Shown here: piece after piece, positions 1 to 7,564 of the stretch
Numbering within the stretch: position 1 is the stretch's first letter
Layout of the letters: every line of letters starts with the position of its first letter
From: Candidatus Aadella gelida
GTDB lineage: Bacteria > Omnitrophota > Gorgyraeia > Tantalellales > Tantalellaceae
Length of the DNA stretch: 54,197 nucleotides
Assembly (NCBI GenBank): GCA_030765205.1
Contig: JAVCDB010000008.1
Coordinates: 1-54,197 of the forward strand
Reading direction: 5' to 3'
The notes under the pieces: generated by a model
Seen by the model: the letters and a program-made list of their open reading frames with translations, nothing else
What the model was told of the DNA's origin: nothing
Databases searched by the model: none
Made by a program: the position numbers and the translations under genes

Positions 1-155
1 TCTATCCACTTATCTATAGTATCTTTTTTGAAACGCCATTTTGAGCCTACTTTGAAAGCGGGGAGCTTGCCTGTTTGGGCATGTTTGTAGATTGTGACTG
101 TCTTCATTTTTAGATAATCGGCAACTTCATCTACCGTCATAACTATGTTAGCCAT
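1..155 (-). CDS. Excisionase-family helix-turn-helix DNA-binding protein, partial
   Basis: The reading frame starts at 155 after an AAGGAG ribosome binding site and runs off the left edge, so only the first 51 residues are visible. Residues 6-50 (MTVDEVADYLKMK...TIYKH, then GKLPAFKVGSKWRFKK) match the HTH_17/excisionase fold: a short recognition helix followed by a wing with the typical 'G..PAFKVG..WRF' pattern. Such domains serve as phage excisionases, plasmid regulators or stand-alone DNA-binding proteins. The C-terminus is not visible, so its role cannot be set. It was too short for a normal ORF cutoff. The adjacent AT-rich, gene-poor stretch would fit the edge of an accessory region. Confidence 0.75.
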   Translation of the reverse strand, partial: MANIVMTVDEVADYLKMKTVTIYKHAQTGKLPAFKVGSKWRFKKDTIDKWI

Positions 156-634
156 GATAAACTCCTTGTTACTAATTGATATAAATTAATCTTTTTTATC
201 TTCCATTAATGCGGAATAATATGGATTGATGTTATCTATTACGTGCTTGAATATCTCTAGGAAATATAGAACCATAAGCGGTTCCCCCTACATAGTGCAT
301 TACTGTTTCTTGGTATGCTAGACTGTTTTTTAGTGTCTTGCCCTCTCTATTATGATAACTTGGTCGTGATGTTAAGTATAATGACGTGACCATCTAAGTC
401 AAATGGACGGAGCCATATTGCCCCTTGTTAGGAGAATGGAGAAAAACAGTTTAAAAAGTTTAATAGTTCATAGTAGGTAAATGAGCAGCGGGGGCTAGAG
501 ATTGCCGCGTCACTCGGCTTAGGGCCTCGTTTCTCGCCGCAATTGACGGGACATTTTTCGCGCGTCATTGCGACCCCAGCTGCTCCGCTTTGCGAAGCAA
601 AGCGACGGGGGGAAGCAATCTCACAAGTCACGAA
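156..634. other. Gene-poor 479-bp gap
   Basis: No convincing gene is seen. The left half (156-480) is AT-rich and holds only a 53-codon minus-strand ORF (232-393) without a ribosome binding site. The right half carries the inverted-repeat element at 498-622, which ends 13 bp before the pgpA stop codon. Confidence 0.6.
498..622. repeat. Composite palindromic (MITE-like) repeat
   Basis: The element is bounded by GAGATTGC (498-505) and GCAATCTC (615-622), an exact 8-bp inverted repeat. Inside, CGCAATTGACG (near 538-548) and CGTCATTGCG (563-572) form a second inverted pair. It therefore looks like two roughly 50-bp units of the widespread 'CGTCATTGCGA...GAAGCAATCTC' intergenic repeat type, placed head to head. 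No transposase is encoded. Such elements are non-autonomous repeats and often lie at 3' ends of genes; this one lies just downstream of pgpA. Confidence 0.75.
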
Positions 635-1105
635 TTACAAGACCAGTCTTACAATTATCTGCAAAACTAGATTTGCATATATAGCTGCTGCCAGGTCGTC
701 TAGCATTATTGCCCAGCCTCCGGGGAGTTTTTCGAGGGTTTTCAAAGGAGGTATTTTAGTTATGTCTATAATGCGGTATACAGCAAAGCCGATAAGTATT
801 ACCGGCCAGGTTAACGGGACGAAAAGAAATACTGCGAAGATGCATGCGAATTCATCAATTATTATGAAGGAAGGATCCTTCCTTCCCCCTCTCTTCTCAA
901 CCTCATTGGAAATTGGTACACCTACCGCGAAGAGAAGGATAAATAGGATTATATATGAGGAAATGTTACCATGAACAGCCAAACATAACGCGAGTCCGGC
1001 AATACTGCCCAGCGTACCCGGGGCTATAGGAGAATAGCCTATCCCGAATACGGTGGCGATGAGTTTGTATATAGTATAGCGTATAGAGTATAGAGTATGT
1101 CGCAT
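635..1105 (-). CDS. pgpA: Phosphatidylglycerophosphatase A
   Basis: PgpA dephosphorylates phosphatidylglycerol phosphate to phosphatidylglycerol at the inner membrane, the step after PgsA, which is encoded immediately upstream. The family blocks are clear: GYSPIAPGTLGS (residues 23-34), DPSFIIIDE (77-85), YRIIDITKIPP, and GGWAIMLDDLAAA near the end; membrane segments lie between them. Length (156) is normal. The first 13-14 residues (MRHTLYSIRYTIYK) come from a heptanucleotide array that runs into the gene, and no clear ribosome binding site precedes the ATG. The conserved part begins at about residue 16, so the true start is uncertain. Confidence 0.92.
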   Translation of the reverse strand: MRHTLYSIRYTIYKLIATVFGIGYSPIAPGTLGSIAGLALCLAVHGNISSYIILFILLFAVGVPISNEVEKRGGRKDPSFIIIDEFACIFAVFLFVPLTWPVILIGFAVYRIIDITKIPPLKTLEKLPGGWAIMLDDLAAAIYANLVLQIIVRLVL

Positions 1106-1220
1106 ATTGTGATCCGTGATCTGTGAACCGTGAGCAGTAAACAGTGAACAGTTGTTTGACTGATATTCTAATTCTACAAATTATGAACTACGAGCTACCA
1201 ACTACGAACTACCAACTATT
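1067..1220. repeat. Heptanucleotide array, 22 units
   Basis: Twenty-two consecutive 7-bp units can be laid end to end from 1067 to 1220 without a phase break. Units drift from GTATAGA types (1067-1101) through GTGATCC, GTGAACC and GTGAACA (1109-1150) to AACTACG and AACTACC (1186-1220). The array stops exactly at the pgsA stop codon (1221-1223). At the other end it enters the pgpA reading frame for about 39 bp. Confidence 0.85.
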
Positions 1221-1814
1221 TCAATCCTTGTTATTTCCATTCAGCAGATATTTCTTGTTGCCTATAATGTAGGATGCTCCGCTTATTATTGTCAGTATGG
1301 TCGTTATTATCATCATGATGAATATTAGTTGTTTGTACCAGTATTCGAAAGACCCGTTCCAGAATCCGAAGGTTTTTACACCGGCTTCTTTTATTATTAT
1401 GAAAATCAGGATGATCAGGATAGAAAGCATCTGTGATACGGTCTTATGTTTGCCTCCCATACCCGCGGAAAGTACGTCGTTATTCTTTAGGGCTACCAGG
1501 CGTATACCGGTGATCACGAGTTCCCTTAAGATGATTATTACCACTATCCATGCGGGAACAAGTTTTAACTCAACAAAGGCCAGGAATGCGGCTATAGTAA
1601 GTATTTTATCGGCAACGGGATCCATTATCTTTCCGAAATCTGATGTTATGTTATATTTTTTTGCTATGAACCCGTCAAGGTAGTCACTACAGACAGCGGC
1701 AATAAATATAGCAAGTGCGGCGGTTTTTGCGGCTATACCCGGCAAGAACAAGAGTACCATGAAAACGAAAGTTAAAAGTATCCTGACCAAGGTTATCTTG
1801 TTGGGTAGGTTCAT
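1221..1814 (-). CDS. pgsA: CDP-diacylglycerol--glycerol-3-phosphate 3-phosphatidyltransferase
   Basis: This inner-membrane enzyme makes phosphatidylglycerol phosphate from CDP-diacylglycerol and glycerol 3-phosphate. The CDP-alcohol phosphotransferase motif D-x2-DG-x2-AR-x8-G-x3-D-x3-D is present as D44, D47-G48, A51-K52, G61, D65, D69; the usual Arg is Lys here. Several hydrophobic segments follow, and length (197) fits the family. The ATG overlaps the rimO stop by 4 bp (ATGA), so the two are translationally coupled. pgpA, the next enzyme of the pathway, lies downstream after a repeat array. Confidence 0.95.
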   Translation of the reverse strand: MNLPNKITLVRILLTFVFMVLLFLPGIAAKTAALAIFIAAVCSDYLDGFIAKKYNITSDFGKIMDPVADKILTIAAFLAFVELKLVPAWIVVIIILRELVITGIRLVALKNNDVLSAGMGGKHKTVSQMLSILIILIFIIIKEAGVKTFGFWNGSFEYWYKQLIFIMMIITTILTIISGASYIIGNKKYLLNGNNKD

Positions 1815-3142
1815 GTTGCGTCTCCTGTCATATCATATTCCATTGTTCCCGTTATCTTTACATCAACAAAATCTCCGGGTTTAAGGTCTTTGCCTTTGAC
1901 AAATATCACACCGTCTACTTCGGGTGCGTCTTTTTCGGATCTTCCTATAAATTGTGAAGGATCGTCATTAATGGTTTCGTCAATGAGGGTTTTCAATGTC
2001 TTGCCTATAATTTTTGTATTGTTATCGGCAGAAATATCCTGCTGCAATCTCATTACTTTATCGAACCGTTCACGTTTTATCTCTTCGGGAACTTGATCGG
2101 GAAACCCGTATGCGGGTGTACCTTCTTCTTTCGAATAGATGAACGCTCCTAATCTGTCGAACTTTACCTTCTCCAAAAAGTCCAGGAGTTCATTGAACAT
2201 GTCTTCTGTCTCACCCGGGAAACCTACTATGATCGATGTGCGTAAGGTTACATCGTCTATACGACGTCGCAGTCTATCTATTAAGGTTTTTATCTCTTCT
2301 GCTGTTGACATGCGGTTCATCTTTTTTAGTATATCACTGTTTATGTGTTGCACGGGAAGGTCTACATATTTGCAGATATTTTTATTAGAAGTCATAACGT
2401 CTATGAGATCGTCCGTAAAATGTGCGGGATGTGTGTACAGGAGCCGTATCCATCGATCTTTCATTACCGGGGTCACTTCCCTTAAAAGAGCGGCTAGTTC
2501 GCTCTGTCCGGAGCGATCTAAGCCGAATGAGGTGGTATCCTGTCCTATAATAACAGCTTCTTTTATATCATGGTCGGTTCTTAACTTTTCTACCTCTTTT
2601 ACAACTGATCCTATGTCACGACTGCGTCTTGGTCCTTTAAGATCCGGGATAACACAATATGTACATCTGTTAGAGCACCCTTCCTGTATCTTGACATAAG
2701 CATAATGAGGCAAGGTAAGAAGATTTCGGGAATAAGTATGATCATACAAAAAATCCGGAGTGGAAGTAACTTCTTTTACCCCTTTATCGGAGACAAGCTT
2801 GTTCAGAAAACCCGGGATCTTAATAAAATCCGATGACCCGAATATGCCATCGATCTCCTTTATCTCCCCTTTTAGTTCGTCCGGATAACGTTGGCTTAGG
2901 CATCCCGCGACAATAAGTTTTTGTATAATGCCCTCTTTTTTAAGCTCAGCCAATTGCAGTATAATATCAATAGATTCTTTTTTAGCGTCTTCGATGAATC
3001 CGCAGGTATTCACTATCGCTATATCCGCGCTTTCTGCTTCATCAACTATAGTGAATGATCGTTCGTTAAGTAAGCCCAAAAGGATTTCGCTGTCTAGCAT
3101 GTTACGCGGACAACCTAAACTTAAGAGATAGATGTTTTTCAT
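1811..3142 (-). CDS. rimO: Ribosomal protein S12 methylthiotransferase (radical SAM)
   Basis: RimO adds a methylthio group to the conserved Asp of ribosomal protein S12, using two 4Fe-4S clusters. The N-terminal methylthiotransferase domain holds the three cluster cysteines, the first being C11 in LGCPRN. The radical SAM motif CSNRCTYC lies near residue 157, and a TRAM domain closes the C-terminus (PEVDGVIFVKG...GDFVDVKITG). Length 443 is typical. The gene is followed by pgsA with a 4-bp overlap and preceded by the rodZ-like gene after 15 bp. Confidence 0.96.
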   Translation of the reverse strand: MKNIYLLSLGCPRNMLDSEILLGLLNERSFTIVDEAESADIAIVNTCGFIEDAKKESIDIILQLAELKKEGIIQKLIVAGCLSQRYPDELKGEIKEIDGIFGSSDFIKIPGFLNKLVSDKGVKEVTSTPDFLYDHTYSRNLLTLPHYAYVKIQEGCSNRCTYCVIPDLKGPRRSRDIGSVVKEVEKLRTDHDIKEAVIIGQDTTSFGLDRSGQSELAALLREVTPVMKDRWIRLLYTHPAHFTDDLIDVMTSNKNICKYVDLPVQHINSDILKKMNRMSTAEEIKTLIDRLRRRIDDVTLRTSIIVGFPGETEDMFNELLDFLEKVKFDRLGAFIYSKEEGTPAYGFPDQVPEEIKRERFDKVMRLQQDISADNNTKIIGKTLKTLIDETINDDPSQFIGRSEKDAPEVDGVIFVKGKDLKPGDFVDVKITGTMEYDMTGDAT

Positions 3143-3157
3143 ACGGAAGGGTATATT

Positions 3158-3967
3158 TTAATCAACGCGGGCGACCCAGGTTTTTCCTATCTTCACGCCA
3201 TCCGGCGAGACCTTAATGTTCTTGCATACACCGGATGCGACTTCACCAAGATCCTGGCCGTTTATTTCAAAATCCAGCATCTCGCCTTTCCCAGTCCAGA
3301 CGTTTATTGTCCCATCGGTGTCCCAAGTCTCCGAGCTGCCTTTCCCGAGCATACCGGAATAAAGAAGATTATCTCCTTCGGTTATGTGTATCCACGCTTC
3401 ATCCCGGGCTTTAAGCGTAAATTTGAGTGCTTTTTTGTTTATTTTCTTTTTTTCTAAGATTTCTTTTTTCTTCACTTCTTTGACTATCTTCGGTTCTGCG
3501 ACCCTTACCTTTTTTTTGATCTGTGTGCTGACTTTTATTTTCTCAGGGTTATTACGTTTTCTGATACCTTCTCTCACCTTACCCACAAGCACAAGAACGA
3601 GTATAACGAATATACATGTCAGCGCAATTGCAAGACCCTTTTGGATATTCTTGTCGGTTACGGATACCAGGTCTTCGTCTTTTTTGTCATATTCGTCGTA
3701 TTCCAGCGAAAATTCCATGCCCGGGACTTTTAATGATATCTTTTCATATTTTTTTAGGATATCTTCAACATCCAAACCCAGAAAAGTGGCGTATTTTTTC
3801 ATGAAACTTTTTAGATAAGGTTTACCTATGCGGTCCAATACTCCTGTCTCTATATCTTTGATCACTCTGAAAGATATGAGACTGCGCGCACTGACCTCGT
3901 TTATGGTCAGGTGTTTTTTTTCTCTGGCATCACTAAATATTTTTCCTAATTCTTTTGGGGGATTCAT
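3158..3967 (-). CDS. rodZ: RodZ-like cytoskeletal protein (HTH, membrane segment, DUF4115)
   Basis: Residues 1-75 form a Cro/C1-type helix-turn-helix (LGKIFSDAREKKHLTINEV). One membrane segment lies near 110-130 (LAIALTCIFVILVLVLVG), followed by a Lys/Glu-rich linker and a C-terminal DUF4115 beta domain (LKARDEAWIHITEGD). This order matches RodZ, which links MreB filaments to the membrane during cell elongation. The ATG overlaps the ftsK stop by 4 bp. No mreB is visible in the window, so the RodZ role rests on architecture. Confidence 0.85.
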   Translation of the reverse strand: MNPPKELGKIFSDAREKKHLTINEVSARSLISFRVIKDIETGVLDRIGKPYLKSFMKKYATFLGLDVEDILKKYEKISLKVPGMEFSLEYDEYDKKDEDLVSVTDKNIQKGLAIALTCIFVILVLVLVGKVREGIRKRNNPEKIKVSTQIKKKVRVAEPKIVKEVKKKEILEKKKINKKALKFTLKARDEAWIHITEGDNLLYSGMLGKGSSETWDTDGTINVWTGKGEMLDFEINGQDLGEVASGVCKNIKVSPDGVKIGKTWVARVD

Positions 3968-6237
3968 TCGTCCTGCTCTTCCTGTTCTTCTTCGTCCGTG
4001 TCATCGATATCTTCTATCTCATCTATTAATATCTCTCTGGCCTTAGATCCATTATGCGGACCTACTATGCCTTCTTCTTCCATCATATCTATCATCCTGG
4101 CGGCTCTGGTATACCCTACTCTGAGTTTTCTCTGTACCATGGAGACCGAAGCTTGTTGTGTGCCGATAACAATATCCACGGCCTTGTGGTACATATCATC
4201 TTTTTCATGCGCGACACCGGAAGTTTTATATTCTTGTTTCTCCATGATATCCGAGAGGTACTGCGACCCTGTCTGATTCTTGATAAATTTTACTACTTTT
4301 TTTATCTCGGAATCCTCCACTAAACTACATTGACCCCGGATAAGCGAAGACTCGCCGGGTTCCATGAGGAGCATATCCCCTCTTCCTAAAAGTTTTTCCG
4401 CCCCATTGGCATCTAATACTGTCCTTGAATCTACCTTTGAAGCCACTTTAAAAGATATGCGTGCGGGAAAGTTGGCTTTTATGACGCCTGTTATAACGTT
4501 CACTGACGGACGCTGCGTCGCAAGAATCATATGTATGCCCGCGGCTCGTGAAAGCTGCGCTATTCTCATTATCGCGGTTTCCACTTCCTGTTGACCCACC
4601 ATCATAAGATCCGCTAATTCGTCTACTATGACCATTATATACGGAAGATTTTCGTCGTCTTCTTCGGATCTGTCCTTATACGCGCCTATATTCCTGACAC
4701 CTTTTCCGGCAAAGATCTCGTAACGTCGTTCCATCTCACCGACTATCCATCCCAATGCAGATGCGGCTTTTTTGGGGTTGGTCACTATTGGAGTTATTAA
4801 ATGCGGGATCCCTTCAAACATCATAAGTTCCACTCTTTTCGGGTCGATCATCATAAATCTGACCTCGTCGGGAGAAGAATTGAATAGTATGCTGCTGATT
4901 ATCGCGTTTATGCATACTGTTTTCCCGGATCCGGTAGCTCCGGCTATGAGAAGATGCGGCATTTTCGCGAGATCTATCACTATTGTCTTGCCTGAAAGAT
5001 CTTTGCCCAGAGCGAGTTTGATCGGGGATTCTTCTTCCTCGTATTCTTCGGTCTCAAGTATATCCCTGAGAAGTACTTTCTCGCTTTTAGAATTGGGGAC
5101 TTCTATTCCTATGGTTCCTTTGCCGGGAAGAGGAGCTACAATACGTATATTCGCGGACTTCATAGCAAGTGAGATGTTGTCGCTCAGTGAAGTTATCCTG
5201 TTAACTTTGGTGCCTACGGCAGGTTCCAATTCGTACATAGTAATAACCGGACCCCTATTTATCTTGACTACAGCCGCTTCTACCCCAAATTCCATCAGCG
5301 TATTCTCAAGCATAGCCGCGCGTTGTTTAAGCACTTCTTCGCGTTCAGAGGAATCTCCAACTGAAGCCTTACTTAGAAGATCTAATCCGGGAAGGACATA
5401 TTCAATATTCTCGCCGGTAGACGTATCAGCTGTCTGGACCGTGCGCGTTTCAGAACGATCAGACGATCTGGCCGCGCTTTTAGCGGAAACTATTCTGGGT
5501 TCTGTCTTTGAATTTGACACTTCTTCGCCGGAACCGGCTTTTCTCGAAGATAAAGGTGTACTACGGACCGCTTCCACTTGTTTTTTCATTTTCTCAAGCT
5601 TCTTGGTAATCTCTTTCTTGGCCTCTCTAACGCTGCTGCGTTTTACTGCCGGATCTTCTTCTTTCGCGAAGATACTCTCTGTAAGGGTTGTTCTTATCCT
5701 GGTTATTGATTCGGAAACAAACCCGAAAAGCACCGAGAATAAAGGAAGTATCAGAAATTCTGTCGCTACCAGAACTGAAAGGATTATCATTGCGGAGATA
5801 AAGACTAGCGCACCCACCCTGCCCAGGTATTCCAAAAGAAATCCCGCTATTACTGTACCAATTAATCCGCCATTAGCATAAGCTGCTTCAGGGATTGAGT
5901 CGTAGAACATGCTTAAACTAGCGCTTACCGCGGCACATAGTACGATGGCACCGAATACCTTAAAATATAGTTTTCTTTCTTCAGATTGAATAAGACGCGA
6001 AATGCCCCAAACAAGTATAAGCGCCGGAATAACATAAGAAGCGCGACCAAGAAAAAAACGCAGGAACCCACCGATGAATGCTCCGAGTATACCCGTAACA
6101 TTATTCATATCAGTGTTGGGGCTTGAAGTGTAAAACGAAAGATCCGATTCACTGAAAGTAAAAAGGCTTAGAAAAAGGAACAGACTTCCCGCAAAAAGGA
6201 CCACCGCTATGATCTCGTTTTTTCTTACCTGATCCAT
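3964..6237 (-). CDS. ftsK: DNA translocase FtsK/SpoIIIE
   Basis: FtsK pumps chromosomal DNA through the closing septum. The N-terminus has about four membrane segments in the first 170 residues, then a short charged linker, then the motor: Walker A GATGSGKT near residue 435, Walker B VIVDELADLM near 540, and a C-terminal winged-helix gamma domain (VQRKLRVGYTRAARMIDMME). I chose the ATG at 6237, 7 bp after the uppP stop. A TTG at 6255 in the same frame would overlap uppP and also lacks a ribosome binding site. The tail is unusually acidic (DEIEDIDDTDEEEQEEQDE). Confidence 0.95.
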   Translation of the reverse strand: MDQVRKNEIIAVVLFAGSLFLFLSLFTFSESDLSFYTSSPNTDMNNVTGILGAFIGGFLRFFLGRASYVIPALILVWGISRLIQSEERKLYFKVFGAIVLCAAVSASLSMFYDSIPEAAYANGGLIGTVIAGFLLEYLGRVGALVFISAMIILSVLVATEFLILPLFSVLFGFVSESITRIRTTLTESIFAKEEDPAVKRSSVREAKKEITKKLEKMKKQVEAVRSTPLSSRKAGSGEEVSNSKTEPRIVSAKSAARSSDRSETRTVQTADTSTGENIEYVLPGLDLLSKASVGDSSEREEVLKQRAAMLENTLMEFGVEAAVVKINRGPVITMYELEPAVGTKVNRITSLSDNISLAMKSANIRIVAPLPGKGTIGIEVPNSKSEKVLLRDILETEEYEEEESPIKLALGKDLSGKTIVIDLAKMPHLLIAGATGSGKTVCINAIISSILFNSSPDEVRFMMIDPKRVELMMFEGIPHLITPIVTNPKKAASALGWIVGEMERRYEIFAGKGVRNIGAYKDRSEEDDENLPYIMVIVDELADLMMVGQQEVETAIMRIAQLSRAAGIHMILATQRPSVNVITGVIKANFPARISFKVASKVDSRTVLDANGAEKLLGRGDMLLMEPGESSLIRGQCSLVEDSEIKKVVKFIKNQTGSQYLSDIMEKQEYKTSGVAHEKDDMYHKAVDIVIGTQQASVSMVQRKLRVGYTRAARMIDMMEEEGIVGPHNGSKAREILIDEIEDIDDTDEEEQEEQDE

Positions 6238-6244
6238 AATTTTT

Positions 6245-7015
6245 TTATCTCGCAAGAACAGTGACTGTGCATCCGAGCACTAGACAGTACAGTCCGAAAA
6301 TATAAAGTTTTTTTGATACTACTACCCATTTTAAAAGCCGAAGGCTTGCAAGTCCCGCGGCAAAGGCTATTATCATTCCGGGAATGTATTCCGGTAATAC
6401 GGTTGCCGATCCGGATGTTACAGAAACCGCGGAGTATATCTTGTAAACAACCGCACCAAGAATAACGGGTATTGACAGTAAAAACGAGAACCTGAAAGAT
6501 TCTTCCGCGTTTACCCCTGCTACAAGAGCGGTTGATATGGTAGTACCGCTTCGTGAGATACCCGGCAGAAGTGCTAATGCCTGAGAAACTCCCACATAAA
6601 GAGCGGAACGTAAAGTCATCTTATCCTGTTTCGCAGTTCTCTTCAAAGCAGCCTGGCCCATAAAAAGTATGACTGAAGTGATTATCAGCATCATTCCGAC
6701 TTTTGAAGGTGACGCGAAAAAGGATGTTATTTTTTCTTCAAAGAACAGTGCGGCAAGTACCGCGGGAATCGTAGCAAGAACTATGTAGGATATTATCCGT
6801 ATATTCTTTTCCCTAAAGATCCGCGCTATATCCTTCCTGAAATATACGATTACCGCTGCCATGGTCGCCGCATGAAGGCATATATCAAAAAACACGGTGC
6901 CAGGCGTAATGCCGAAAAAATTATGTACAAGGACTAAGTGTCCGGAACTGGAAATCGGTAAGAATTCTGTTAATCCCTGTACAAGTCCGGATATTAATGA
7001 TTCGATCATTGTCAT
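6245..7015 (-). CDS. uppP: Undecaprenyl-diphosphatase
   Basis: UppP (BacA) recycles the undecaprenyl carrier lipid for peptidoglycan and LPS precursors and can raise bacitracin resistance. Both family signatures are present: GLVQGLTEFLPISSSGHLVL near the N-terminus and LPGISRSGTT in the middle, with about seven hydrophobic segments. Length 256 is normal. The gene sits between dut and ftsK, 20 bp downstream of dut, in the same run of minus-strand genes. Confidence 0.95.
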   Translation of the reverse strand: MTMIESLISGLVQGLTEFLPISSSGHLVLVHNFFGITPGTVFFDICLHAATMAAVIVYFRKDIARIFREKNIRIISYIVLATIPAVLAALFFEEKITSFFASPSKVGMMLIITSVILFMGQAALKRTAKQDKMTLRSALYVGVSQALALLPGISRSGTTISTALVAGVNAEESFRFSFLLSIPVILGAVVYKIYSAVSVTSGSATVLPEYIPGMIIAFAAGLASLRLLKWVVVSKKLYIFGLYCLVLGCTVTVLAR

Positions 7016-7035
7016 AATCTCAATCTTATAAAGCT

Positions 7036-7488
7036 CTATCTAATGCCGGTATGTCCGAATCCGCCGTGCGCCCGTTCAGTCTCACCTAACCCGTCAGTCT
7101 CAACAAATTCCGCACGGGTAATGTCCCTGATAACCATTTGAGCCATTCGGTGACCTCGTTCGATATTAAAGTCTTCTCTGCCCAGATTAATGACTATCAG
7201 ATTTATCAGACCTCGGTAATCGCTATCAATAGTTCCTGGGGTGTTTACTAAAGTTATTCCGTGTTTCAAAGCTAAACCGCTTCTGGGTCTTATCTGAGCT
7301 TCATATCCTTCGGGAAGTTCTATATAAATACCGCAGGACACGAGTTTAATTTCTCCCGGCGAGATAATAACATTATCCTTCACATCAGCGTATAGATCTA
7401 CACCGCTGGATCCGGTTGTAGCATAAGACGGGATTGGTAAGTCTTTAGCGTCTTCCTTGCGTTTTATTTTTACTTTTATGGTTCCCAA
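7036..7488 (-). CDS. dut: Deoxyuridine 5'-triphosphate nucleotidohydrolase (dUTPase)
   Basis: dUTPase hydrolyses dUTP to dUMP and keeps uracil out of DNA. All trimeric dUTPase motifs can be read: [31 protein letters not shown], the [10 protein letters not shown] stretch, and the C-terminal arm [10 protein letters not shown]. Length 150 is standard. Confidence 0.96.
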   Translation of the reverse strand: MGTIKVKIKRKEDAKDLPIPSYATTGSSGVDLYADVKDNVIISPGEIKLVSCGIYIELPEGYEAQIRPRSGLALKHGITLVNTPGTIDSDYRGLINLIVINLGREDFNIERGHRMAQMVIRDITRAEFVETDGLGETERAHGGFGHTGIR

Positions 7489-7509
7489 TACTTGTTTCTC
7501 TTAAGTAAT

Positions 7510-7544
7510 GTCCCGGCTCATGATATTTATTCACTTGCCGGGAC
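7510..7544. other. Stem-loop between pnp and dut
   Basis: GTCCCGGC (7510-7517) and GCCGGGAC (7537-7544) form an exact 8-bp stem around a 19-nt loop. There is no U-tract on the minus strand after it, so it is more likely an RNA-processing or stability hairpin behind pnp than an intrinsic terminator. Confidence 0.45.
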
Positions 7545-7564
7545 TTGATCTATTACAGTTTTTA

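Noticed and set aside
232..393. 53-codon minus-strand ORF in the left gap
   Set aside because: It starts directly after a stop codon, has no ribosome binding site and no recognised motif. It may be decayed coding sequence, but this cannot be shown.
428..631. Minus-strand ORF of 67 codons
   Set aside because: It lies on the palindromic repeat and overlaps no ribosome binding site; the protein is of low complexity and without family.
4772..5881. 369-codon plus-strand ORF
   Set aside because: Antisense to ftsK, whose frame is supported by clear FtsK motifs; the antisense protein is Ser-rich and without a family.
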